From: Peptococcaceae bacterium BICA1-7
GTDB taxonomy: Bacteria; Bacillota; Desulfotomaculia; Desulfotomaculales; Desulfocucumaceae
Length of the DNA: 64,000 nucleotides
Direction: 5' to 3'
Assembly: GCA_000802095.1 (NCBI GenBank)
Contig: JUEB01000009.1
Location: forward strand, 248,001 to 312,000
This document shows, piece by piece, positions 28,397 to 37,220 of this stretch. The translations under genes were made by a program, and so were the position numbers. The notes under the pieces are model-generated. The model worked only from the letters and a program-made list of their open reading frames with translations, searched no databases and was not told the DNA's origin. The stretch's first letter is position 1. Every line of letters begins with the position of its first letter.

Positions 28397-29167
28397 TTAG
28401 CAGACCATTCTCCTGCTTTCCTTGGTCACCCCGCTGAGGTATACCACCAGGTCCCTCAGATCCTCTCTGTCTTTACTTGTCTTAAAACTCTCAAGTATGG
28501 AAAAGGCTTCCTTGAAAAAGGCGTCCGCCCGGTCACACATATCTGCCTTGGCCAGCCCCACAGCCATGCCCAGCGAGAACCCAAACCCGTACAGCTGCTC
28601 CTGGCTCTCCCTGTCGGCTCCGGCTACCTGTCCGCCCAGCTTACAGCACCCGGCCATCAGCTCCGCCATTTCAAGCCTTATTATTTCCCTCCTGGAAACA
28701 GTGGAAGCCATATCCCCGCCCTGACTCTTCAGTCTTATAACTCCCCCTTCATTAATCATGCAGATAATTTCCGAAAGGGGTCCAAGGTATTCTACAATGT
28801 CACCTTCGCAGAGAGTGGTGAAAAACCTGCCATATAGGTAGTCACCTACCAGAACAGGGTACTGGCAGCCATCTCCGGGCAGGCCGCCCTCACTGTCCGC
28901 CAGCTGATCATCCTCGTTAATTTCCCGGTGCAGCATCACGGCCAGATATATGAACTGAAATACCTGGGCCAGGGAAATAACCCTGCCGGTGACTCCACCA
29001 TGCATTTTTGCCGCATACAGTACAAGGGCGGGACATAAATCAGTGCCCGTATATTTTTCCAGGTGCGAAAAATCTTTAAGGCTGCCGGCTTTTATTCTAT
29101 AATGCCTGCTCATACTCTCCCTTACTCGCATTAGATCCCATTTTATCGGGCAATACACGTCATGCAA
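28397..29167 (-). CDS. Polyprenyl synthetase-like protein lacking the aspartate-rich motifs
   Basis: 256 residues. The layout follows trans-polyprenyl diphosphate synthases: PALVLYAAKMHGG matches the N-terminal R-P-x-L-x-L-x-A block, and VGDYLYGRFF matches the conserved V-G-D-Y-L-x-A-R-A-F helix. However, where the first DDxxD motif should be (LHDDIID), this protein has LHREINEDD. The second DDxxD region near the C-terminus reads GMAVGLAKADM. Substrate Mg ions are held by those aspartates, so it is unlikely to be an active synthase. It may be a regulatory subunit or diverged paralogue related to menaquinone side-chain synthesis, consistent with its place next to the mqn operon (inference). 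Confidence 0.7.
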   Translation of the reverse strand: MHDVYCPIKWDLMRVRESMSRHYRIKAGSLKDFSHLEKYTGTDLCPALVLYAAKMHGGVTGRVISLAQVFQFIYLAVMLHREINEDDQLADSEGGLPGDGCQYPVLVGDYLYGRFFTTLCEGDIVEYLGPLSEIICMINEGGVIRLKSQGGDMASTVSRREIIRLEMAELMAGCCKLGGQVAGADRESQEQLYGFGFSLGMAVGLAKADMCDRADAFFKEAFSILESFKTSKDREDLRDLVVYLSGVTKESRRMVC

Positions 29168-29250
29168 AAAACTCCCCCCTTTTATCCCCTAAAAAAATAT
29201 ATATTCGAGGCGGGAACATTTTTTCCTCCCCCAGGTCCAAATTTGCTCGT

Positions 29251-29294
29251 AAAAAGCAAAAAGCCCTGCTTCGTATAATACGAAAACAAGGCTT
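29251..29294 (-). terminator. Terminator after speD
   Basis: Imperfect hairpin with arms 29261-29275 and 29279-29294 (AAGCCCTGCTTCGTA / TACGAAAACAAGGCTT). On the minus strand it is followed by a T-rich stretch, TTTGCTTTTT. It lies about 40 nt beyond the speD stop. Confidence 0.75.
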
Positions 29295-29333
29295 GCTAAT
29301 AGCTGTCTAACCGGGTACTAATAAATATCCCCC

Positions 29334-29717
29334 CTATTGATTTACGGCAACCGGCGGAACTACCCCGGCAGGTATTATGCCCCTCTCGGTCTCCTTTGCC
29401 GCCATATGAGTGGCGCAGAAACATTCGGTAAGGTAGTTGCAGGCATCCCATGGGTCCACTTTTTCACCGCATGTAAACACGTCCACGGCCGCGTAGCCCA
29501 GCTCAGGCCACGTGTGAATGGCCAGGTGCGACTCGGAAATCACAACCACACCACTTACCCCTTGAGGACTGAATTTATGAAAAACAAATTCCCTGACCTC
29601 GGCGCCGGCTTCCAGTGCTGCGTTAACCATTATTGTCTCAACCTTTTTTATGTCATTCAGGATATCGAATTCGCATCCATAAATCTCAGCCAAAACATGG
29701 CGGCCCAAAGGTTTCAT
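29334..29717 (-). CDS. speD: S-adenosylmethionine decarboxylase proenzyme
   Basis: 127 residues from the ATG at 29717, chosen because an AAGGGGGAAG site precedes it and the protein then starts [14 protein letters not shown], as in class 1B bacterial SpeD. Longer in-frame starts have no ribosome site. The enzyme decarboxylates SAM to supply aminopropyl groups for spermidine. The motif [12 protein letters not shown] contains the serine that self-cleaves to form the pyruvoyl group, and the catalytic Cys occurs in FTCG. It stands alone between two terminator-like or non-coding gaps; no spermidine synthase is adjacent. Confidence 0.93.
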   Translation of the reverse strand: MKPLGRHVLAEIYGCEFDILNDIKKVETIMVNAALEAGAEVREFVFHKFSPQGVSGVVVISESHLAIHTWPELGYAAVDVFTCGEKVDPWDACNYLTECFCATHMAAKETERGIIPAGVVPPVAVNQ

Positions 29718-29868
29718 TACATTATCTTCCCCCTTTATTAATAACATATTGGAACCGGCAAACCCCTTTATTTTCAGGGGGGGGCCAATTCCAACCAAAT
29801 TCAATTTTAGCATAATATCAAAGTTTGTCAACAAAATTTTGGTTTAACTGTCAAACCCTTTTTCATCA

Positions 29869-30618
29869 CTATCTTACCAGGTTTGAAAGTTTACCGACTA
29901 AATCTATAACTACATCGACACAGTCCCCCCTCTCCATAGGACCTATTCCCGAAGGTGTGCCGGTAAGTATTACGTCCCCCGGCTCCAGTGTCATGACCCT
30001 GGAAATGAAGCTTACCAGCTCCCCGGTTTTGAATATCAGGTCCGCGGTATTTGATTCTTGCTTTAGCTCTCCGTTGAGATAAAGTTTTATATCCATTCTG
30101 TCCGGGTCAAGGCCAGTAATAATATACGGCCCCAGTGGAAGAAAGGTGTCAAAGGACTTGGCCCTGGTCCACTGTCCATCCCTGCCCTGCAGGTCCCTGG
30201 CTGTAACGTCGTTGGCGCAGGTAACCCCCAGCACATAGCGGGAGGCCTCCTCAACCTGCACATTTTTACAGCGGGATCCTATAACTATGGCCAGCTCGGC
30301 CTCGTAGTCAACCCTGGCGCTCATGGCAGGGTATTCGATGATGTCACCGGGGCCTATAACCGCACTGGGAGGCTTTATAAACAGTATGGGCTCCCCGGGC
30401 AGCTCCAGCTCCATCTCCCGGGCATGGCTCCTGTAATTAAGCCCCACGCAAACAGCTTTCCCGGGCTGGCAGGGGGCCAGCGCCTTAACCCTGTCCACCC
30501 TGTAGGGATTGCCCATAGGCTCCGGCCTTGTAAAAGGATTATTTACCTCATACACCCCTTCTTCTTCCACAATGCCGTAAAAAATTCTGTCACCGCTAAA
30601 AAATCTGCCTAACTTCAA
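29869..30618 (-). CDS. Fumarylacetoacetate hydrolase family protein
   Basis: 249 residues. The fold acts on C-C bonds or tautomerises beta-keto acids with a divalent metal. Conserved landmarks: VCVGLNYRSHARE near 57-69, FIKPPSAVIGPGD, the metal-binding DYEAELAIVIG near 103-113, ANDVTARDLQ near 133-142, and TGTPSGIGPMERGD near the C-terminus. All look intact. The exact substrate (fumarylpyruvate, acylpyruvate or oxaloacetate) cannot be assigned. It lies 26 nt after the membrane phosphatase-like gene. Confidence 0.88.
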   Translation of the reverse strand: MKLGRFFSGDRIFYGIVEEEGVYEVNNPFTRPEPMGNPYRVDRVKALAPCQPGKAVCVGLNYRSHAREMELELPGEPILFIKPPSAVIGPGDIIEYPAMSARVDYEAELAIVIGSRCKNVQVEEASRYVLGVTCANDVTARDLQGRDGQWTRAKSFDTFLPLGPYIITGLDPDRMDIKLYLNGELKQESNTADLIFKTGELVSFISRVMTLEPGDVILTGTPSGIGPMERGDCVDVVIDLVGKLSNLVR

Positions 30619-30644
30619 GGTTCACTCCCCCTTCCCGAAAACTA

Positions 30645-32933
30645 TTAGACCATATCCCCCTTTATTCCTTCCATATGGTCCAAAACAAGGTAAATAAGCA
30701 CCGGAACCCCGAAAATCATGGTTGTGGCCGCTGCCACCACCCCGGAGTCATTAAATATAAAGGCCACTATGCTCCCGGCTATTACCCCCACCAGCCCCTT
30801 AAACAAAAAGGGTAGCTTCTCCCTTACCCCTTCCATTACCCCGGGAGGCCTGTAAAATAAAAGCGCCAGCATTCCCAGGCTGGACAGGAATATCCTGCTC
30901 CATATGGTGTATTTTATTAATTTCATGTTTATTTCGGACTTTCTGATTATTATATTGATCACCTCGTCAAGACCACCGGTCATCACCTGGGCAGCAGCCC
31001 TTCCTATGTGGGACTGGCACTGGACCGGCCTTGCCGAGTCATAAAGGGTCAGCCCCAGCACCACCGCCACCACCGTTGAGGCCACCGCCAGCACCGGGCG
31101 CCAGGTCAGGCTGATGCCGCAGATTAACAGAAAAGTTACCAGAAAGGCTGCAGAGGCCGCAATTGTCCCCCCCACATTGGTGCCCAGCTGAGGCGCGGCT
31201 ATAACATACACAGTAAAGGCATATACCGCCCCGCTTAAGGCTATGAGAAAGCTCCTTCTCTTTTCCAGGTACTGAATAAGTGATGTGGTTCCCACCAGGG
31301 TTGCTCCAATCAGTACCCCCATATACTCATTGCCCAGCCCATAAAACCTTGCCCCCACCACAGGGTCATAGCTCATTATGGACACCTTCTGCAGGGGAGA
31401 ACCGGCCATTATATCAGCTGTTATTACCAGAAAGGTGGCGCAGCTAACCAGTAAAAAGGAGTCACTGCCCCATTTTTGACTTATAAATATGAATATGCAG
31501 GTTAACAGCGCGGTAATTAAAACCAGCAGCAGCCCCTCCATCAAAATCCCTGCAGCCGGGAAAAGAGGCATCAGCAGGTAGGCCAGGGGAACTGACATGA
31601 CGGCCAGGAATAAGGGCTGTAAATATTCTTTTCCTTTCTTTTTCATAAAGATTAATCCCAGCGCGACGATAAGAAGGATGAGCTGGAAGAAAACAAATCC
31701 CTTTTGCAGGTATGGCCTGGCCTCATATACCGACTCCAGCACCCGGTACATACCGGCGGCTGTTTCGACCCCGTATTCCCCGGGCACAACCCCGGCCGGC
31801 CGGCCGGTAAAAGCACCCGGAGATGAAAGACCCAGAAAATTTAGTGCCGTGGGTGCTATATCAACATTCATGATTACCCCCGGCCTCCTGGTGGTGGAGG
31901 AAACCAGCAATCCCCGGGAAATGTTGCCTCCGCACATTATAACCGGTGACATCCTGTCCTTTTTTTCACCATTATCACCGGGGGTTGGCGAGACCAGTAT
32001 TAATAGATCTTTCTTCAAATCCAGACGTCCCATAAGGGCGCCGATGAATTCATCAGACCTCCGGATAGCCTCACCACGCCAGGAATTCCAGTGACCCCTG
32101 GCCATGTATTCCCTGGAGGCCTGAAGCCTTCCCAGATCCCCCAGGTCGACCGCCACCAGCCTTACCTCCGGCCCAAGCTTCTCATACTCCCTTAAAATTC
32201 CTCCGTAGTGGGTGCTATGCCCCCCGGTGAACTCCCTGTCCGGTCTGATCACCTCATTCCCCACAGACCCCGCGTCCACTATCCCCTCACTGTCCATGAC
32301 TATTGACAGGATCTGTCTTTGGGGACCATGGGTGTCATCAGAATTACCCAGGGCGGCGGTTCGCCAGCCGGACTCATGCAGTATTTCCCCCAGGGAGCCG
32401 GGAACCACCGGGTAGCTCAGCCCCTCATTCATCAGCCTCATCCTGGCGATATCAAGGTACACCAGTGTTCCTGCAGGAGGTGACAGTCCGGTTCTGCGAA
32501 AAAACTCATCCGCTGCGGTGCCGTTGCCCAGTTGATCAGAGGACGCCATTCCCTGGGACGGCGCATTCGAAGCGGCCACTGCGTGGGCCCCTGCGCCAAT
32601 GGTGGCATGGGTGTTCTCCGGTGTCACACCCCTCCCGGTGTTTACATTCATCAATGCTATGGCGCCCCTTTCGGCCATGGCGGAAATATTGGGGGGCAGT
32701 CCCTCCTCCAGATCTTTAATCTGCAAAAAGTCCATGGTCACAATCACAACCCTGCCCGGAGAGCCCTCTGCCCCAATGGTAAAGCTCTCTCCCGCCGGGA
32801 AGGCGGGCAGAGCCCCTGTCAGCGCCGGCGCCATACCGGAGGCCCTTAGCATAAAGGCCAGCCCCGCCAGAATTATAGTTAAAGCCGCAATAGCCCAAAT
32901 AGTCCTGCTGATTAAAGTTCCCCCCTGCGTCAA
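30645..32933 (-). CDS. Membrane protein with an alkaline-phosphatase-like outer domain
   Basis: 762 residues. A single N-terminal membrane helix (AIAALTIILAGLAF) is followed by about 370 residues resembling the alkaline phosphatase/phosphomutase superfamily: VVIVTMDFLQIKDL near the start, ENTHATIGAG and GNSDDTH further on, then APTALNFLGL. Residues about 400-760 hold roughly ten membrane helices. The start is a TTG that overlaps the glycosyltransferase stop (TTGA); no better start precedes the first helix. Close coupling to a GT4 gene suggests a role in envelope polymer modification (inference). The metal-ligand set looks incomplete compared with true phosphatases, so activity is uncertain. 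Confidence 0.7.
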   Translation of the reverse strand: MTQGGTLISRTIWAIAALTIILAGLAFMLRASGMAPALTGALPAFPAGESFTIGAEGSPGRVVIVTMDFLQIKDLEEGLPPNISAMAERGAIALMNVNTGRGVTPENTHATIGAGAHAVAASNAPSQGMASSDQLGNGTAADEFFRRTGLSPPAGTLVYLDIARMRLMNEGLSYPVVPGSLGEILHESGWRTAALGNSDDTHGPQRQILSIVMDSEGIVDAGSVGNEVIRPDREFTGGHSTHYGGILREYEKLGPEVRLVAVDLGDLGRLQASREYMARGHWNSWRGEAIRRSDEFIGALMGRLDLKKDLLILVSPTPGDNGEKKDRMSPVIMCGGNISRGLLVSSTTRRPGVIMNVDIAPTALNFLGLSSPGAFTGRPAGVVPGEYGVETAAGMYRVLESVYEARPYLQKGFVFFQLILLIVALGLIFMKKKGKEYLQPLFLAVMSVPLAYLLMPLFPAAGILMEGLLLVLITALLTCIFIFISQKWGSDSFLLVSCATFLVITADIMAGSPLQKVSIMSYDPVVGARFYGLGNEYMGVLIGATLVGTTSLIQYLEKRRSFLIALSGAVYAFTVYVIAAPQLGTNVGGTIAASAAFLVTFLLICGISLTWRPVLAVASTVVAVVLGLTLYDSARPVQCQSHIGRAAAQVMTGGLDEVINIIIRKSEINMKLIKYTIWSRIFLSSLGMLALLFYRPPGVMEGVREKLPFLFKGLVGVIAGSIVAFIFNDSGVVAAATTMIFGVPVLIYLVLDHMEGIKGDMV

Positions 32934-34069
32934 ATATTTTTACTGCCGGAGGCCAGCCTATAATAAATGGTGTCAGTATCCCCGGCCATTTTCCTGGCAC
33001 TGAAGTTTTTAATCACCCGATCCCTGGCCTGACCGCCCATCCTCCGTGATATTTCCTCATCGCCGGCAAAAAACCCGATGGCCCGGGCCAGGCCCTCAGC
33101 GTCCCCGGGATTAACCAGCAGGCCGCTGACCCCATCCTCTATCACTTCGGGTATGCCCCCCACCCTGGTGGAAATTACCGGGCGGCCTGACGCCATGGCC
33201 TCCAGAATAGTCAGAGGAAGCCCCTCGCTGACCGAGGGCAGAACAAAAATGTCAAAGCAGGGCATAAGCCTGTGTACGTCCATCCTCTGGCCGGTGAAAA
33301 AGACCCTTCCCGACAGGTTAAGGTCTCTGACCTCTTTTTCCAGTTCCCCCCGGAGAGGACCGTCTCCCACCAGCACAAAGTTCAGATCCTCTCCCCGGGC
33401 AGTAAGACGGGAGGCTGCTCCCAGCAAATATTTCAGCCCCTTCTGCGGAGCCAGCCTGGCTACGGTCCCCACCACTTTTCTGCCGGCGGGTGCTCCGGTC
33501 ACCCTTTCCAGGTACTCCCTGTCCGGCCTGGCACAGAAAACCTCCGGCACTATGCCGTTATATACAGTAACCACCCTTTCGGGCCTGACCCCTTCCCTGT
33601 CGATCAATTCCCGGCGCAGCGCCTCGGAAACAGCTATTATTCTGGTGGTATAACCGGCTAAAAACCTTTCCGAGGCAGCAAACAGGCTTACTTTCCATCC
33701 CGGCAGATGTTGGTGGAATATTGAATTATGTGCAGTCATCACCACCGCCGGCACGCCCGCCAGCAGTGCAGCCGGGCGACCCACCAGACCGGCCTTGGAG
33801 CCGTGAGCATGAACAATATCGGCCCGATAGCCCCTGAAAAAAGTGATCAGTTTTTTAACAGCCGCAAGATCTCCTGCCGGAGAAATATCTCCTCCCAGGG
33901 ACAGGGGAAAGGTCTTCACCCTTTTGGAAAAGTGATCAGCCATGTCCTCCGGGCAGGCCACCATGTGCTCATACCTTTTCTGGTCTGACTCCCCCACCAG
34001 GGTGAGCAGATGATTTCTTATCCCCCCCTGTGAGGGCCTGATCACGTGCATTACCTTTATCCTGCCCAT
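32930..34069 (-). CDS. GT4-family glycosyltransferase
   Basis: 379 residues from the ATG at 34069, preferred over an ATG 21 nt earlier because GGAGG lies 8 nt before it. GT-B fold retaining transferase: N-terminal MHVIRPSQGGIRNHLL, AHGSKAGLVGR, GTVARLAPQKGLKYL at the start of the second domain, and the EX7E donor motif within SEGLPLTILEAMASG near 280-295. It likely transfers a sugar from a nucleotide donor to a cell-envelope acceptor. It overlaps the membrane protein gene downstream. Confidence 0.9.
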   Translation of the reverse strand: MGRIKVMHVIRPSQGGIRNHLLTLVGESDQKRYEHMVACPEDMADHFSKRVKTFPLSLGGDISPAGDLAAVKKLITFFRGYRADIVHAHGSKAGLVGRPAALLAGVPAVVMTAHNSIFHQHLPGWKVSLFAASERFLAGYTTRIIAVSEALRRELIDREGVRPERVVTVYNGIVPEVFCARPDREYLERVTGAPAGRKVVGTVARLAPQKGLKYLLGAASRLTARGEDLNFVLVGDGPLRGELEKEVRDLNLSGRVFFTGQRMDVHRLMPCFDIFVLPSVSEGLPLTILEAMASGRPVISTRVGGIPEVIEDGVSGLLVNPGDAEGLARAIGFFAGDEEISRRMGGQARDRVIKNFSARKMAGDTDTIYYRLASGSKNI

Positions 34070-34156
34070 CCCTTGTCCTCCAGGTCCCATTAATTGTGAC
34101 AGACAACAATATTATTTCCAGAATAATCCCGGGTAACCGTAAAAAAACAGCCTATT

Positions 34157-34183
34157 CTCTGTGATCTCTGTGTCCTCTGTGGC
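34157..34183. repeat. Three tandem 9-bp units CTCTGTGNN
   Basis: Units CTCTGTGAT, CTCTGTGTC and CTCTGTGGC follow one another exactly, then GCTAAAA. I recall similar CTCTGTG-rich stretches scattered between genes in many bacterial genomes; their role is not known. A genome-wide count would show whether it is one of a family here. Confidence 0.5.
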
Positions 34184-34227
34184 TAAAAGAGACCCGAGAA
34201 GTTTTCATTTCTGTAGTAGGATCAGTG

Positions 34228-34251
34228 AAGGCGCGGTTTGTACCGCGCCTT
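34228..34251. terminator. Perfect 10-bp hairpin after the small acidic ORF
   Basis: AAGGCGCGGT, loop TTGT, ACCGCGCCTT. The T-rich side faces the + strand (toward 34260-34275), while the genes around it run on the minus strand. It may act as a transcript end or processing signal rather than a classical terminator. Confidence 0.5.
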
Positions 34252-34255
34252 CCTG

Positions 34256-34408
34256 CTACTTATCTTTTTTTAGACTTAACTCTTCACTTTCACCCTTTTC
34301 CTCATGCCCCTTTACTTTCTGGCGGAAAAAATGCTCGGCTATTTCCAGAAGTCCCTGCTGGCTTGCATTGATGTTGATATCCTCAGGGTCTTTTGGTATC
34401 ATCCCCAT
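34256..34408 (-). CDS. Small acidic/charged protein, 50 residues, next to ferredoxin
   Basis: ATG at 34408 (or 34402, better spaced from the GAGGTG site) to a TAG at 34256. It begins MGMIPKDPEDIN, has an amphipathic middle (GLLEIAEHFFRQKV) and ends in a Lys/Glu-rich tail. It starts 9 nt after the ferredoxin stop, so both are probably on one transcript. No family recognised; possibly a partner of the ferredoxin (inference). Confidence 0.6.
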   Translation of the reverse strand: MGMIPKDPEDININASQQGLLEIAEHFFRQKVKGHEEKGESEELSLKKDK

Positions 34409-34417
34409 ATCACCTCT

Positions 34418-34606
34418 TTATATCTCCTTTATGGCGCTGGTGGGGCAGCCTTCCATGGCCTCCTGAGACTGGTCCTCCTGTTCCGTCGGAATTTCATCTA
34501 CAGTCACCTGGGCCTTATCATCTCCATTCCAGTCAAACACCTCGGGGCAGGCATCCACACAGGCCCCACAGCTGATGCATAAATCCTGATCCACTTCCAT
34601 TTTCAT
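34418..34606 (-). CDS. Single-cluster 4Fe-4S ferredoxin
   Basis: 62 residues from the ATG at 34606. The upstream in-frame ATG contains the GGAGGTG ribosome site, so it is not the start. The CISCGACVDACPEVF block near residues 10-24 supplies three cysteine ligands and the C-terminal GCPTSAI supplies the fourth, the arrangement of clostridial-type monocluster ferredoxins. The acidic body fits a low-potential electron carrier. It shares a transcript with the 50-residue ORF. Confidence 0.92.
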   Translation of the reverse strand: MKMEVDQDLCISCGACVDACPEVFDWNGDDKAQVTVDEIPTEQEDQSQEAMEGCPTSAIKEI

Positions 34607-34702
34607 TTCCGGCACCTCCATAAAAAAGGAATCTATAAGCTAATATAGTTATTCCTGCATGATTATATATTTATCCAGAAAAAGGACTTTTAAAAGCCTC
34701 AC

Positions 34703-34731
34703 TTGACAAGTATTTTCCATTATTACATAAT
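34703..34731 (+). promoter_or_regulatory. Sigma-A-type promoter for the 194-residue protein gene
   Basis: TTGACA at 34703-34708, a 17-nt spacer, and CATAAT at 34726-34731 (five of six matches to TATAAT). The gene on the same strand starts 69 nt downstream. Confidence 0.75.
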
Positions 34732-34799
34732 GGGCTGTATATTCTATATTGTCTGCTATAACTAAAGGGCTGCCAGTGCCCTTCGGGTGGTGAAATAAA

Positions 34800-35384
34800 A
34801 TGCCGGGCAAGAGAAAGAATAAATCCAGCGGCCAGAAGGTTAAAAGTGTTCCCAGGTACTGGGTGAGCCTTTTATTCCTGGGGCCCGCAGTATTCTTTAT
34901 CTATTATATACTTATCGGGGGAGGTTCAGGCACCCCCTCTCAGGACAGGGCATATATACCACCGCAGTACAGAGTGGCCGGGGAAGCGGTTTCTGTTGGA
35001 CAGGACACGCTTACAGCAGCTCCGGGAGGAAACGTAATTTTCAGCCGGAAGCTGGTTATAGGCAACAATACAATAGTTCCCGAGGGTGGTAATGTTTTTG
35101 CGGTTATTCCACTGGCAGCCCCGGAGGGGTTTGAAGAGCCCGACAGCGTTAAATGGTACATTGCCGGGGGTGACGGCACAAAATATGATTTGCTTAAAAC
35201 AGTAAAGAATAATCCTGCCGGAAGTGATCTAACTGAAGGCACTGAACCGGGCAGCCAGGTATTCTACCTGGTCTTCAAGGTCAGCAGGCAGGAGGAACTC
35301 TACCTGGTATATACCGCCCCCAACCCCCCGGCAGCCTGGAAACTGCCTCCAATTAAAATAGAGGAAAAAGGCGCCACACAGTAA
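34800..35384 (+). CDS. Membrane-anchored protein of unknown function
   Basis: 194 residues. A basic start (MPGKRKNKSSGQK) leads into one membrane helix near residues 22-40, then a beta-rich, mostly polar outer domain of about 150 residues. No lipobox and no catalytic motif. It is a single + strand gene among minus-strand neighbours, with its own promoter at 34703. The ATG is preceded by a GGTGG-like site. Family unknown. Confidence 0.75.
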   Translation: MPGKRKNKSSGQKVKSVPRYWVSLLFLGPAVFFIYYILIGGGSGTPSQDRAYIPPQYRVAGEAVSVGQDTLTAAPGGNVIFSRKLVIGNNTIVPEGGNVFAVIPLAAPEGFEEPDSVKWYIAGGDGTKYDLLKTVKNNPAGSDLTEGTEPGSQVFYLVFKVSRQEELYLVYTAPNPPAAWKLPPIKIEEKGATQ

Positions 35385-35417
35385 TGAAAATATAAGCTAT
35401 TTATATAGTCTGAAGAA

Positions 35418-35768
35418 TTACACCCCTGTATTTGTTTTCTTTCTTATTAACAGCCTTTTGATAAGGCTGGCTGCAATCAGTATGGTAAAAAACCACCAGC
35501 AGGCAATCAGAAGGGTATAAAGGAATTCTCCGGGGAAGCCATGCTCATCCGCCAGAAGGGTTGTGTAGCGCCCGTCATAATACCAGGTCCCCTGATACTT
35601 TGCCATATTGGCGGCATTTTCTTCTCCCGGCATGCTAAAACTATTCCCCAGGGTAGGATATGTCTTTAAAACCAGCTTAACGGTAGGGTCAGCCAGGGCA
35701 CCCACCTTTGCGGTGAAAAGTTTTACCATTGTCAGCAGGGCATACCCGGCCCATAATGCTTTGGACAT
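35418..35768 (-). CDS. Small protein with two membrane helices
   Basis: 116 residues from the ATG at 35768, supported by GGAGAG 6 nt upstream; an earlier in-frame start runs through low-complexity DNA without a ribosome site. Helices lie near residues 5-25 and 80-105, with an outer loop of about 55 residues between them. The C-terminus is basic (RLLIRKKTN). It is convergent with the 194-residue gene. No family recognised. Confidence 0.7.
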   Translation of the reverse strand: MSKALWAGYALLTMVKLFTAKVGALADPTVKLVLKTYPTLGNSFSMPGEENAANMAKYQGTWYYDGRYTTLLADEHGFPGEFLYTLLIACWWFFTILIAASLIKRLLIRKKTNTGV

Positions 35769-35844
35769 AATCACTCTCCATAAATTTTGAAAAAATGCTA
35801 TTAATAATATAGCACTAGATCCTCCAACTTCCAACCTCCTGTCT

Positions 35845-36990
35845 CTAACCTCCATTCCCGGCCGGTATCCTGATTACCTGTCCGGGAATAATCACCTGAG
35901 GGTTTTTTATTGTTTCTGTATTTTCAGAAATAATTTGTTCCACGGGCACCCCGACCTTTACAGCAATATTCCAGAGTGTGTCTCCGGGCTTAACTATGTA
36001 GTTCCATGTTCTCTCCTCAATGTCCCGGGACCACACCTGCAGACCTCCCACCGCAGTACCCACAGCCACCCTCCCACCGGCAGGAAAAGACAGTCCGGTT
36101 ACTCCCTCCACCGGGCTGAATACCTGATCCGGGGCTCTTTTAGCAGGATAATTAAACAAAAAAACATATCCTTCAGGAGTCCCGGCTCCCAGGCTGGCCT
36201 CACTTTCCCCTGAAGTGGCCAGGGCGCTGACCGAGGTCCCCAGGGAATCGGTTACCAGCAGCACCTCAAGGGCTGAGCCGTCACCCACCAGCCACACCAT
36301 CCCCCCCACGCCCAGGGCCAGCTCTTCTCCGGGCCTGGCCAGCACATCTCCGGTCACCATGGAGTTTATGCCAAGAGGCTGTCCGGCCAGTGCAGCACCC
36401 TCCTCAAAGCCCTCCTCTGTAAGCCTGTAGGTGGATAATCCCCATTGATCATTTTCCCCGTGGGCCACCGCAATGACATTTATGCCATCCGGCCTTTTCA
36501 ATACTGCCACATACCGTGGCGGTCCCGGCACAGCCCTTATGCCTGCCAATTCAAGTCTCACGGCCTCACCGTCCCCCAACACCAGGCGGTACACATAAAT
36601 TGACTCCCGTCCCGGGGCAGCCGCCACTATTTCATCCAGGCCATCACCGTCAAGGTCTCCTGCAGCCACATCAGCAAAGTCAGCCCCGGTCTCCCGGCCT
36701 GATTCCGCTACCACTGCCAGGGCCCCCTGCCTGCTGTTAAGCACCGCCACCCTGTCCGCTGTGGTGACGGCTGTGCCCTCTACCTCAGTGCCAATTCTAA
36801 CTGCTGTAAGGCCTGTTATTCTTTCATTGAGGTCATATGCTGAATACAGGCTGTACTCACCGTCTGAGGGCACAAAAAAGTACACCCTGCTCCCCTCGGC
36901 AGCGGCAATTTCACTGCCGGCGGTAAAGCTCCCGGCTACCACCTTTACAGGGCCTGGGCCCAGGTCTGTTCTCCAAAATAGAGAAGGCAT
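35845..36990 (-). CDS. FG-GAP/propeller-like protein with a C-terminal LysM domain
   Basis: 381 residues from the ATG at 36990; GGAGGT sits about 9 nt upstream, and the earlier in-frame GTG overlaps that site. The first 325 residues form repeated four-stranded units with the calcium-type motif AGDLDGDGLDEIV near 125-137, as in FG-GAP/VCBS propellers. Residues about 330-377 are a clear LysM domain (YIVKPGDTLWNIAVKVGVP to VIRIP). No signal peptide is visible although LysM suggests wall contact; spore-related or non-classical location is possible (inference). Confidence 0.8.
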   Translation of the reverse strand: MPSLFWRTDLGPGPVKVVAGSFTAGSEIAAAEGSRVYFFVPSDGEYSLYSAYDLNERITGLTAVRIGTEVEGTAVTTADRVAVLNSRQGALAVVAESGRETGADFADVAAGDLDGDGLDEIVAAAPGRESIYVYRLVLGDGEAVRLELAGIRAVPGPPRYVAVLKRPDGINVIAVAHGENDQWGLSTYRLTEEGFEEGAALAGQPLGINSMVTGDVLARPGEELALGVGGMVWLVGDGSALEVLLVTDSLGTSVSALATSGESEASLGAGTPEGYVFLFNYPAKRAPDQVFSPVEGVTGLSFPAGGRVAVGTAVGGLQVWSRDIEERTWNYIVKPGDTLWNIAVKVGVPVEQIISENTETIKNPQVIIPGQVIRIPAGNGG

Positions 36991-37008
36991 TTCCCGCCTA
37001 CCTCCCAC

Positions 37009-37220
37009 CTTCTTATTTGGTGCAAGTTATGCCGGAAATGCCTTTAATGTTAATTGCCAGTGAGTATTTCTTAACTCGGAATACATAAAAAAACCGCCCG
37101 GGCCGCTGCTGCCAAAAATAGGGACCACAGGGCTCACAAAGTGAAATACCCTTAAAAACTCCTGTCTCCTGTATTCTGTCTCCTGTCTCCCGGCCGGAGG
37201 TATTACCCTCAAGATGTTGT
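37009..37220. repeat. Non-coding gap with low-complexity CTCCTGT repeats
   Basis: At about 37145-37195 the sequence repeats TCCTGTCTCCTGTATTCTGTCTCC. Related TCCTGTATTC words occur near 25680, and a TCCTGTCTC word with similar surroundings near 35835. They look like members of a dispersed intergenic repeat family. No gene seen. Confidence 0.45.
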
